Source: Clostridia bacterium
GTDB taxonomy: Bacteria > Bacillota > Clostridia > Christensenellales > Borkfalkiaceae
Length of the DNA: 64,000 nucleotides
Direction: 5' to 3'
Assembly: GCA_900770945.1 (NCBI GenBank)
Contig: CAAGME010000043.1
Coordinates: forward strand, 43,640-107,639
Part shown: positions 50,323 to 59,000 of the stretch, piece by piece
Position numbering within the stretch: position 1 is the first letter of the stretch
How the letters are laid out: each line of letters opens with the position of its first letter
The notes under the pieces: generated by a model
The model's database searches: none
Told to the model about the DNA's origin: nothing
What the model saw: only the letters and a program-made list of their open reading frames with translations
Program-made: the position numbers and the translations under genes

Positions 50323-51021
50323 ATGAAAAAATTTCTTAAAAGCGTTTTTATAGCTGTTCTGGCTGTGGCGGTTTTATTTGCCGCCACAGCTTGCCACCCG
50401 CCGTTTCGGCATATCAAGTTAACCGTCGACGATATCAAAACGGCGGAACTTATTGAATACGATAATGCCGAAGCTAAGGACGTTGAAAACAAATACGGCG
50501 CGCTTGATTACGATTTTTCAAAAGAGAAAACTTTGAAGTCGCTGAGAATCGAAGACTATGAATATTTCGTCGAAACGCTGTCGAAAGTCGAATATTTACG
50601 CGATAACGGAAAAGCGTTTAAGGATTCGCCGAACGGCAAGTCGTTGAAAGTCGTTAACAATGACGGAAGTTTTGTTATTATCTGTTTGTATCGTCAAAAC
50701 GGACAAGAATATTCGTTTTTAGGTAGCTATGCTGCCGACGGTACGGTTATCGAAATTTTAAACGTTTTTGAAACGGACGGTACGTATTATTCGCTAATGA
50801 GACAATGCTTCGGCGTTTCGCTTGATGACGGTAGCGAATACTTATCTCCGAGCCAAAGGACAAAGGATTCGGTTGTCTTAATAATTTACGCTTTAATGAT
50901 ATCCGTTTTGATTTCGTCGTTAGTCGGGTGGAGCGTTTATTTTGCTATGAAACGAAAATACACCGACAAGTTGCGGGCAATCGAGAAAAAACTTTGGGAG
51001 GAAAAGGCGAATGAAGAATAA
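50323..51021 (+). CDS. Lipoprotein with C-terminal membrane span
   Basis: 232 residues. A lipoprotein signal with lipobox ATAC (Cys about 25) and a C-terminal span (SVVLIIYALMISVLISSLVG) with a basic tail enclose an outward-facing domain of about 160 residues (LRIEDYEYFVETLSKVEYLR; YRQNGQEYSFLGSYAADGTV). GGAG precedes the start. It could be an immunity protein against a periplasmic or membrane-targeted effector. Confidence 0.6.
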   Translation: MKKFLKSVFIAVLAVAVLFAATACHPPFRHIKLTVDDIKTAELIEYDNAEAKDVENKYGALDYDFSKEKTLKSLRIEDYEYFVETLSKVEYLRDNGKAFKDSPNGKSLKVVNNDGSFVIICLYRQNGQEYSFLGSYAADGTVIEILNVFETDGTYYSLMRQCFGVSLDDGSEYLSPSQRTKDSVVLIIYALMISVLISSLVGWSVYFAMKRKYTDKLRAIEKKLWEEKANEE

Positions 51022-51556
51022 TTTTTCTAAAATCTTAAAAACGGGCAAACTGTGCGAAGTCTATTTCGACCCGGATAATACCGGTAAATTTGCTGTGTAC
51101 CGTTTGCTTTACGTCGGCAATGATTGCTACGTTGCCGCGGCTTACGACAAGTACGGAAATTATGACGGCGTTGAGTGCGGATATATCGACCAAACGATAA
51201 AAGTCGCGACAGACACGTTATATTTGAAGTGCTTGGAGCGGCTTATTCAGAATAAAAATCCGTTCGACATTTCGCTCGTAAAACCGACCGAAAGCGGTTT
51301 GCTTAAAAATGTTTTAGACTATGTTATCGAAAAGAGCGTTATGTGCGAAATCGAGGTTTGCGGAAGCGGCGGCGATTGCGTTACGGGTTACGTTAAGCTG
51401 CGCGACGAAGAAAGCGTGACGGTTGAATGTTTCGATTTGTACGGCAAAGGCGACGGCGAAAGCGTGATTTGTCTTGACGATATCACGAACGTTGCGTTCG
51501 ATACGCTTGACGCAAAAAAGTGCGAAAAGTTGAGCTTGTACCAAAATGAAAAGTAA
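51011..51556 (+). CDS. Cassette protein of unknown function
   Basis: 181 residues, overlapping the gene before by 11 bases and the one after by 11, so the three form a coupled unit. The two halves look related (KTGKLCEVYFDPDNTGKFAV versus EKSVMCEIEVCGSGGDCVTG; GVECGYIDQTIKVATDTLYL versus GESVICLDDITNVAFDTLDA), an internal duplication of an SH3-like beta domain. Confidence 0.55.
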   Translation: MKNNFSKILKTGKLCEVYFDPDNTGKFAVYRLLYVGNDCYVAAAYDKYGNYDGVECGYIDQTIKVATDTLYLKCLERLIQNKNPFDISLVKPTESGLLKNVLDYVIEKSVMCEIEVCGSGGDCVTGYVKLRDEESVTVECFDLYGKGDGESVICLDDITNVAFDTLDAKKCEKLSLYQNEK

Positions 51557-52049
51557 TTGGATTCCTGTAGAATTTAGAAGTTTTTACGAGGACGACATAT
51601 GCTGCGGTTTAGCCGTTAGATTTTGCGATAAGGAAATAAATTCTGATTTTCGTAAAGAAGTCTTGCGTTTTGTCGGGTATTTAAGGAAAAATTATTTTTT
51701 CCCGATAAAGTGTAACGTACATTTTGAATATTATACCGATTATCGCAACGAAGAAAACGGAAAAGACCGTGCGATTGGAATATTCTATAATCCGAAAGAG
51801 GCGGATGACGGCATACTCGGTTATCCGAAAATTAAAATCGCCGTATTCGATTACGACAGGGATAAAAAAAAACACGGGAAAGAAAAAGCTTTACACTATT
51901 ACTTGTGCGTGCTTGCGCATGAACTTACGCATTACTATCAATGGTATTTTTTCGAAACGAAGAAAAGAAGCAAGCGTTCGCTTGAAATCGAAGCTAACAG
52001 ATTTGCGGAAGCCATCGTGAATGATTACTTTCAAGAAGTCGACTTATAA
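51546..52049 (+). CDS. HELTH-type zinc metallopeptidase-like protein
   Basis: 167 residues. LCVLAHELTHYYQWYFFETK contains HExxH, and SLEIEANRFAEAIVNDYF downstream supplies the third zinc ligand (Glu), the M78/gluzincin layout. There is no signal peptide, so it probably acts in the cytoplasm. Found in a string of probable immunity genes, it could be a toxin-inactivating protease or an orphan effector. Confidence 0.7.
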   Translation: MKSNWIPVEFRSFYEDDICCGLAVRFCDKEINSDFRKEVLRFVGYLRKNYFFPIKCNVHFEYYTDYRNEENGKDRAIGIFYNPKEADDGILGYPKIKIAVFDYDRDKKKHGKEKALHYYLCVLAHELTHYYQWYFFETKKRSKRSLEIEANRFAEAIVNDYFQEVDL

Positions 52050-52061
52050 GTCGATTATCGG
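52045..52061 (+). repeat. Inter-cassette repeat, copy D
   Basis: TATAAGTCGATTATCGG, with the stop codon of the preceding gene inside it. Confidence 0.55.
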
Positions 52062-52137
52062 CACAAACGCGCGGAGCGGACGGCGCAAAAAAACGGTTCG
52101 CAAGAGAGATTTAATTATATAGGAGAATAAAAAAATT

Positions 52138-52839
52138 ATGGAATTTAAAGACAGAAGTCCCGAGTTTCCGGGGCGAATAAGACTTACGCCGGTAGAGGGG
52201 AGTTCGGACTTATACGACTTTGAGTTTGCCGACGGAAGAGTTGCGGGCGGAAATTATTCTGCGGGAACGCCGCTTAACGCGGCAAATCTGAACGGCATGC
52301 TCGAAGAGCTTTACGCGGCTATAGAGAAAGCGAAAATCGGGTCGATAAGGATTTCGGACGGCACGAACGAGGGAGAAAAGACTACGATTAACGGCAAGGA
52401 TGTCGTTATTAAGCTTCCCGCAAAAATCAAAGCCGTTCTCGACGGAACTATCGACAAGGCTTCGACCGCCGACAAAGCAACCAGAGCGGACTACGCTACG
52501 GCTGCCGGCACTGCCGATACTGCTAAAGCACTTGACGGAAATTACGGAAGCGTAACAATAAAGACGGTGAGTTTAAGCACTTCGGCAACAGTGGTGTATT
52601 CGTCGAAAAAGTATAGTTCGGCGATAGTGATAATCGCGCCGTGGAGCGGGAACGCAAAAAATACGGCGATATTCGCCGTATCGTATTCGGACGGGAATAC
52701 TTCGATGAACGACCTTACTTACTTCAACAAACAAGGTTACACAAAGAAGGATTGGAACGGCTCTAATTTCCGCGTATGGTTGTCGGATTCTAAAGCCGCA
52801 GGCACTTATTCGGTTACGATTATCGACGCGCATTATTAA
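52138..52839 (+). CDS. Phage tail-fibre-like protein in host context
   Basis: 233 residues. The start FKDRSPEFPGRIRLTPVEGS then ADGRVAGGNYSAGTPLNAAN is the N-terminal attachment motif of Firmicutes phage fibres; a short shaft (DKASTADKATRADYATAAGT) leads to a C-terminal beta domain. GGAG precedes it. It is isolated from other tail genes, so it is a fragment of another prophage or a fibre adapted as a cassette. Confidence 0.7.
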   Translation: MEFKDRSPEFPGRIRLTPVEGSSDLYDFEFADGRVAGGNYSAGTPLNAANLNGMLEELYAAIEKAKIGSIRISDGTNEGEKTTINGKDVVIKLPAKIKAVLDGTIDKASTADKATRADYATAAGTADTAKALDGNYGSVTIKTVSLSTSATVVYSSKKYSSAIVIIAPWSGNAKNTAIFAVSYSDGNTSMNDLTYFNKQGYTKKDWNGSNFRVWLSDSKAAGTYSVTIIDAHY

Positions 52840-52852
52840 GGAGGTGAGAAAA

Positions 52853-53260
52853 TTGGAGAAGATTGAGAGAAAAATTTTTTTGGAGCTTGACGAGAACGGC
52901 TACATAATTTCGACCGCGCAAGAAAAATTCGACGGCTTTATAAAAACGGATATTTCGGTTGAAGATTTTATGAAAGACTTTGCGGGCGTTTCGGTTACGG
53001 ACGGCTATCATAAGTTTGAAAACGGCGCAATCGTTAAAGGAAAAGGTAGCGAAACGCTTATTGCCGAGGCAAGAAAGGTTGAAGAGGAAGAACTCAGAGC
53101 AGAACGCGAAAGGGAATGTTTTCCGATAATAAACCGCGGCAAGCTTTGGTATGATACCCTTACCCAAGCCGAGGGCGAAGAGCTGAAAACCTGGTACGGT
53201 AAATGGCTTGACGTGACGAAAACTTTAGTTGTTCCGTCAAAGCCCGCTTGGCTCAAATGA
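52853..53260 (+). CDS. Tail-fibre companion protein
   Basis: 135 residues from a TTG, chosen because GGAGG lies eight bases ahead; the upstream GTG overlaps that site. A helical middle (EARKVEEEELRAERERECFP) and the end GEELKTWYGKWLDVTKTLVV resemble short proteins that follow fibre genes in Firmicutes phages (XkdX/fibre-assembly type). Function is inferred from pairing. Confidence 0.55.
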   Translation: MEKIERKIFLELDENGYIISTAQEKFDGFIKTDISVEDFMKDFAGVSVTDGYHKFENGAIVKGKGSETLIAEARKVEEEELRAERERECFPIINRGKLWYDTLTQAEGEELKTWYGKWLDVTKTLVVPSKPAWLK

Positions 53261-53263
53261 CGG

Positions 53264-53281
53264 GATATAAGTCGATTAACT
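53264..53281 (+). repeat. Inter-cassette repeat, copy E
   Basis: GATATAAGTCGATTAACT, three bases after the stop of the tail-fibre companion gene. Confidence 0.5.
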
Positions 53282-53294
53282 CAATATTTTTGCG

Positions 53295-53326
53295 AAAAGC
53301 GGGCGGGTGAAAACCGCCCGCTTTTC
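53295..53326 (+). terminator. Strong terminator ending the cassette array
   Basis: AAAAGCGGGCGG (53295-53306) and CCGCCCGCTTTT (53314-53325) form a perfect 12-bp stem with T-runs on both strands. Confidence 0.9.
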
Positions 53327-53415
53327 ATATACGGAACATCGAAAAACCTTAAACGACGATGATTGCCGAAAAAAGGGCTTAAAAATAAAAATTAAAAAAA
53401 TTTTTCGAAAAGGTA

Positions 53416-53444
53416 TTGACAAAAAAGAGTTTTGCGTGTATCTT
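53416..53444 (+). promoter_or_regulatory. Promoter of the two-component operon
   Basis: TTGACA (53416-53421), 17 bases, TATCTT (53439-53444). The upstream GGTATTGACA is shared with the promoter at 55602, so both may respond to the same regulator. Confidence 0.65.
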
Positions 53445-53509
53445 AAAAAATAAGGCAATAAAGTTCGGCTTGCGAAAACGAGATAAAAAACGCGACAAAG
53501 GGGGACGAT

Positions 53510-54220
53510 ATGCGAAAAATAATCGTGGTTGAGGACAACGACGCGGACGCAAAGCAACTTCAAAGTTACATAAAGACGTTCGGGGAAGAAGCGAAAGAGA
53601 GCTTTTCTGTTTCGAGATATTCCGACGCGCAAACGTTTTTAAGCGGGTACGCTTCGGCGGACATAGTTTTTTTAGACATAGAAATGCCGGGCATAGACGG
53701 AATGACCGCGGCGAAAGAACTCAGAAAAAAGGACGGCGAGGTCACGATAGTTTTCGTTACGAACATGTCGCAAATGGCGATACAGGGCTATGCCGTAAGA
53801 GCGTTCGATTTTATTTTGAAGCCGCTTTCCTACAAAAATTTTGCGTTAAGATTTTCAAGGATTTTAAAAGTTTTGCGCAAAGAGGAAGGTAAGGAAATAT
53901 GGATAGCGAATAAGGACGGAAGAAAAAGGATAAGAACGACGGACATAAGATACGTCGAAATTATGCGCCACGTTCTCGTGTTTCATCTTGAAGACGAGGA
54001 AGTCAAAGCGACGGGGACGCTTTTATCGTTGCAAAAGGAGCTTGAAGGCGAGTGTTTTTCCATGTGCAACCGCTGTTATTTTGTCAACCTTGCTTTCGTT
54101 GCGGCGGTGCAAGGGCAGGTTTGCGTTCTCGACGGCGCGGAATTGCAGATATCGCGCGCCAAGCGCAAGGCTTTTTTGAAAGACCTTAACGATTACGTCG
54201 CAATGACGGGAAGGAAGTAA
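53510..54220 (+). CDS. LytTR-family response regulator (AgrA-like)
   Basis: 236 residues. Receiver domain 1-125: acidic pair VVEDND, phosphoacceptor Asp56 in IVFLDIEMPG, and the Lys in FILKPLSYKNF. LytTR DNA-binding domain about 140-235: RYVEIMRHVLVFHLEDEEVK, then CNRCYFVNLAFVAAVQG. Such regulators bind imperfect direct repeats near promoters. It is followed three bases later by its kinase. Confidence 0.93.
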   Translation: MRKIIVVEDNDADAKQLQSYIKTFGEEAKESFSVSRYSDAQTFLSGYASADIVFLDIEMPGIDGMTAAKELRKKDGEVTIVFVTNMSQMAIQGYAVRAFDFILKPLSYKNFALRFSRILKVLRKEEGKEIWIANKDGRKRIRTTDIRYVEIMRHVLVFHLEDEEVKATGTLLSLQKELEGECFSMCNRCYFVNLAFVAAVQGQVCVLDGAELQISRAKRKAFLKDLNDYVAMTGRK

Positions 54221-54222
54221 AA

Positions 54223-55548
54223 ATGACTTACGTCGGGTTCTATAAATTTTTATTCGTGATAGAAGTGCTTTGCGCGGAAACGATGTTTGCTTTTCGGCTC
54301 GGCAAGCGCAAGTATTTTTGGCTCAGGCTTCTTGCGGGTTTGCTTATTCTTTTGTCCTTTGCGGCTATACCCGTTCCGCTCAACAACTTTTTGGCGTTGT
54401 CGGTGGAGTTTTGTTTGCTTTTCGCTTTGTCCGTGCCGATTATGCTTTTTTGTTACGACGAAAGCTTTTTCAGTTTATTGTTCTGCGCGATAGCGGCGTA
54501 CACTTGCCAGCACTTTGCGTACGAAATGACGAACTTTGCTTTTTCCGCTGCGCAAAAGGGAGTAAGCCCGCTGCTCGGAATGTACGGCAGCGCGAAAATA
54601 GATTTTTCCAAGATAGACAAGACGACCGTTTTTGCGGCGATATCGTATATGCTTTGTTACGTGGCGGCGTACAGCCTTGTATACGTTGCGTTCGCCAAGC
54701 GCATAAGAAGCGGCGCGGACATGAAGATAAAAAGCGTAGCTCTTTTTTCGCTCGTGGGCGCGGGGCTTATCGTGGACATATTTCTGAGCGCGTTCGTCAC
54801 GTATTACCTTAAAGACGATTTTCTCGGTTCCGCCGTCAATAACGTTACGAACGCTTTGTGTTGCGTTTTGTTGCTTGCGTGCCAATTCGGGCAGTTTTCG
54901 ACAAAGGAAGCGCGCAACGAGGTAGATTTTTTGCAAAGGCTTTACGCCCAGGAAAAGGACCAGTACCGCATCTTAAAAGAGAACATGGAGATTATCAACA
55001 TAAAGTGCCATGACATGCGGCACAGAATCCGCGATTTGACGCACGGCAAAAACCTTTCGGACGAAGAGGTTCGCGAAATCGAAAACTCAATCGCCATTTA
55101 CGACAGCGCGGTGAGAACGGGAAACGAAGTTCTCGACGTTATTTTAACGGAAAAGGGTTTGCGTTGCAACGGTAAGGGAATAAAGCTGACATGCGTTGCG
55201 GACGGTAGCGCGATAAGCTTTCTGAGCGAAGCCGACACCTATTCTCTTTTCGGTAATCTTTTAGACAACGCGATAGACGCGGTGCTTAAAATCGACGACG
55301 AAGAAACCCGCACGATAGACTTGCAGATTGCAAAAAAGGGCAAATTCATTTCGGTCAGCGCGAAAAACCCGTACGTCGGAGAAGTAAGCTTAGCCGAAAA
55401 CGGCTTGCCGATAACCGACAAAGCCGACAAAGATTATCACGGCTTCGGCGTAAAAAGCATAGCTTTCATCGTTAAAAAGTACGACGGCGAACTTTCCGTT
55501 TCGCTCGAAGACGGGGTGTTTAGCCTAAACATTCTTTTTATGCGCTGA
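54223..55548 (+). CDS. GHKL sensor histidine kinase (AgrC/BlpH-like)
   Basis: 441 residues. Six or seven membrane spans occupy the first ~225 residues, followed by a dimerisation helix with NIKCHDMRHRIRDL (phospho-His about 262) and a GHKL ATPase domain with LFGNLLDNAIDAVLK (N box) and YHGFGVKSI (G box). This type senses peptides in many Clostridia. No obvious AgrD-like precursor or AgrB protease lies beside it. Confidence 0.93.
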   Translation: MTYVGFYKFLFVIEVLCAETMFAFRLGKRKYFWLRLLAGLLILLSFAAIPVPLNNFLALSVEFCLLFALSVPIMLFCYDESFFSLLFCAIAAYTCQHFAYEMTNFAFSAAQKGVSPLLGMYGSAKIDFSKIDKTTVFAAISYMLCYVAAYSLVYVAFAKRIRSGADMKIKSVALFSLVGAGLIVDIFLSAFVTYYLKDDFLGSAVNNVTNALCCVLLLACQFGQFSTKEARNEVDFLQRLYAQEKDQYRILKENMEIINIKCHDMRHRIRDLTHGKNLSDEEVREIENSIAIYDSAVRTGNEVLDVILTEKGLRCNGKGIKLTCVADGSAISFLSEADTYSLFGNLLDNAIDAVLKIDDEETRTIDLQIAKKGKFISVSAKNPYVGEVSLAENGLPITDKADKDYHGFGVKSIAFIVKKYDGELSVSLEDGVFSLNILFMR

Positions 55549-55601
55549 AAGGCGAAAAAGAGCAGAATAAGAATTTACCCTTACCGAATAAGTATCGGGT
55601 A

Positions 55602-55630
55602 TTGACAGAAACGAAAATTCAATATATGCT
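55602..55630 (+). promoter_or_regulatory. Promoter of the 55687-61688 operon
   Basis: TTGACA (55602-55607), 17 bases, TATGCT (55625-55630). GTATTGACA is shared with the two-component promoter, and TACCC...GGGTA (55576-55601) flanks it as a possible operator. Confidence 0.65.
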
Positions 55631-55686
55631 GTACTTGCAATTTTTTGCGGACGAAAAAATCCGCGAAAGCGTAAGGAGGCTAAAAA

Positions 55687-56055
55687 ATGAATGGAAGCAA
55701 ACTAAACGATTTTTTGCTTAATAAGGCGAAAAACATTCCGTTCGGGATCATAAGCGGCAGTCTCGGGATAGTCGCTTTTTTTTCGACCGTCGGGCTTATA
55801 GTGGCGTACGCGATAAACGCCGGCATCGCCGCGCAGACTAACCGCACGATAACGATTTTTTCGACGTGGTATCAGACGTTGCTGTTTTTTGCCGTGTTGA
55901 TTTCGGTAATCGGCGGAATATTCGCGCTCGTTATGTACGTTTTGAAAAGGCGCGCTTTGATAGCCGCGCACGACCCGAAGTATTTTGACTTCATAGACGA
56001 CGGAGCGGAAACGGAAACAGACTTAGACAAGGCGCAAACGGGGGTAAACGCATGA
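55687..56055 (+). CDS. Two-span membrane protein coupled to the GH3 gene
   Basis: 122 residues. Two membrane segments (GSLGIVAFFSTVGLIVAYAI and LLFFAVLISVIGGIFALVMY) lie between an N-terminal helix and an acidic C-terminal tail (DDGAETETDLDKAQTG). GGAGG precedes it. It overlaps the giant GH3 gene as ATGA, so the proteins are made together and may form a membrane complex. Confidence 0.7.
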   Translation: MNGSKLNDFLLNKAKNIPFGIISGSLGIVAFFSTVGLIVAYAINAGIAAQTNRTITIFSTWYQTLLFFAVLISVIGGIFALVMYVLKRRALIAAHDPKYFDFIDDGAETETDLDKAQTGVNA

Positions 56056-59000
56056 GTTACGTAAGAAAAAAGAAAAGCATATTCGCAACTTCCGTGTGGG
56101 TGATGCTCACGATATTTTTCACTCTCACGACGGCGTTTTTCGGCGTGGGAAGCAGCATTGCGGTAGACAACGCCGCGCCGATAAACAAAACGCTCGGCAT
56201 CAATCCGTACGTTAAAGTGCAGACGGGGCAAGGGATGGGCGAAAAAGCCGAAAGGTTTTCTTCCGACTATATCGAAAGAAACGCCGACGGCACGCCCATT
56301 TACGAAACGGACGCGCAAGGCAACAAATCGACGATAAAAGAAAATTCGTCGATGCGCAAAAACTCGCAAGCCGTTTCCGAGCAAGTCGCGGTCGAAGGCA
56401 CGGTGCTTTTGTGGAACAAGAGCGAGGCTTTGCCGTTTGCGACCACCGAAAAGATAAGCCTTTTCGGCATAGCGAGCGCGGAAGGAAAGTACGCGGTCAG
56501 CGGTTACGGCTCGGGCGAAGTTCACGCCACGCCGACGTATAATTCGCTTGCCAACGCCTTAAAGCAAAAGGGTTTTGACGTAAACGACAAGTTGAATCAA
56601 AGATACGCGTATTTTACCGACGAAACAATCAAAAAAGGTAATTTTGCGTACGGTTTGCACGCCGGCAGATGGGTAGGGACTTACCCGGACGGAACAAACA
56701 AGAACTACCGCCCGGTATACTGCGTGAACGAAGTGCCGTGGAACGAGATAAAATCGGTTGCGACGGAAACGCTCCCTGCGTACAACAACGCGGTGTTCGT
56801 AGTATCGCGTAGAGCCGGCGAGGACCAGGATATTTTAGACAACGTGGAAAACGGCGAAACGGACGTCAACGGCGGAATGAACCACCTCGAACTTACTAAA
56901 GACGAAGCGGAGGTCTTAAAAGAGCTTGCCGCTTTAAAGCGCACGGGCGTCGTCAAAAAGATAGTTGTGCTTTTAAACACCGCAAACCCGCTTCAATTCG
57001 CCGAAATAACGAAAGACGAATATGCGATAGACGCTTGTCTTTGGTCGGGTATAGGCGGCACGGAAGCCCTTACGGCTGTTGCGGACGCGCTTTCTAACAC
57101 CGGTTATATAGTATCCGGTCACGCGCCCGACGCGCTGCTCATGAACAACCACTTAACGCCGGCGGACGCAAACTTCGAGGACTTTACATGGACTAATCCG
57201 AACGTAAAGGAAAAGCTCAAAGATTTGCCTTATCTCGATAACGAATATCAATTCTACTATCAGGCGCACAACCTCAAATATATGGTTTACCAAGAGGGTA
57301 TCTACGTCGGATACAGATATTTTGAAACGCGTTACGAAGATTACGTTATGGACAGATTCTCGGCAAACGGCGCGAACGGCGCGTTCGACGGGAACAAGTG
57401 GAACTACAAAAACGAAGTGGCTTTTTCGTTCGGTTACGGGCTTAGTTACACGGAATTCGAACGCGAAAAACCGACCTTTAAGGAAGAGGGCGACAAATAC
57501 GTCGTCACGATGAAGATAAAGAACGCCGGAAGCAAATATTCCGGCAAAGACGTTTTGCAGGTTTACCTCAATAAGCCGTACACCGAATACGATAAGGCAA
57601 ACGGCGTCGAAAAGGCGGGCATAGAACTCGTAGGCTTTGCCAAAACCGGCGAACTCAAAGTGGGTGCGGACGGCGAAACGGTTACCGTTACGGTGGATAA
57701 GGAATCTTTACGCACATACGATTCGTACGGCGCAAAGACTTACATACTCGAAAAAGGCGATTATTATCTTTCGGTAGGCACTTCCGCGCATGACGCGCTC
57801 AACAACGTGCTTGCCGCAAAGGGTTACACCCCCGCCAACACCGACGGCAGAATGGACGCCGCGGGCGACGCGGACATGACGTATAAAATAACGATTGCCG
57901 AGGACGACTTCGAAACGTATTCCAAAAACGAAAAGGGCGTCGAAATAACCAACAGATTTGACGACGCAGACCTTAACCTTTACGAAGGCACTGCCGACCA
58001 AAAGATAAAATACGTTACGAGAAGCGACTGGAACGGCACGTATCCGACCGAAGGCGTTAAGCTCAAATGCGAAAGCGACAGAATGGTTTACGACATGCAG
58101 TACGGACACGAAGTAGCCGTTAAAGAGGGCGACAAAATGCCCGTTTACGGCACGGTTACTTCTTCGCAAGGCGCGCTCAACATAGCCATGCTCGAAGGGC
58201 TAAGCTACGACGACCCGCTTTGGGAAGAATTGCTCAACCAGATGACGCAGGAAGAGCAAATTTACATGATGAACTACGGCATGGCGTATCTTGCCGGCGC
58301 GGAAAGCGTAGGCGCGCCGGGCGTTAAGGCGACAGACGGTCCGCAAGGCGTGTACCCCACTAATTACGCTTTCCCGTCCCCCGTTCTTTCCGCGGCAAGC
58401 TTCGACGTAGATTTGGTGCAGAAACTCGGCGACGCTTACGCGCACGAAGCCATGCATATCGGCTACACGATGGTTTACGCGCCGGGCGGAAACATTCACC
58501 GCACGCTTTACTCGGGCAGAAACTTCGAATATTATTCGGAAGACGGGTTCTTGTCGGGGAAGATGCTTTCCGCGCAGGTCAAAGGAATGGTGAACAAAGG
58601 CATAATCGTTTGCAGCAAACACTTTGCTTTCAACGACCAGGAAACCAACCGCGGCGGACTTGCGACATTCTTCAACGAACAGAGCGCGAGAGAAATTTAT
58701 TTAAGAGTATTCGAATACGGCGTGCGCGAAGGCAAAATGAACGGTCTTATGTCGGCGTTCAACCGCATAGGCTGCACCTGGACGGGTAGACACAAAGGGC
58801 TTTTGACCGATATACTCCGCAACGAATGGGGATTTATCGGCGTAGTCGAAACGGACGCTTGCGCGGGCGTATCGATGACGCCGCACATGGAATACAAGTA
58901 CGCGCTTGCCGAAGGGCTTATCGCCGGTAACGACGTATGGATGTCGAGGGGGTCAAAAACCTTGCTTGACGACTTCAAGAACAACGCTACGGTAATGCTC

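Noticed and set aside
48090..53281. CRISPR array
   Set aside because: The repeats are spaced by whole genes of different length, are not constant, and no cas genes are present.
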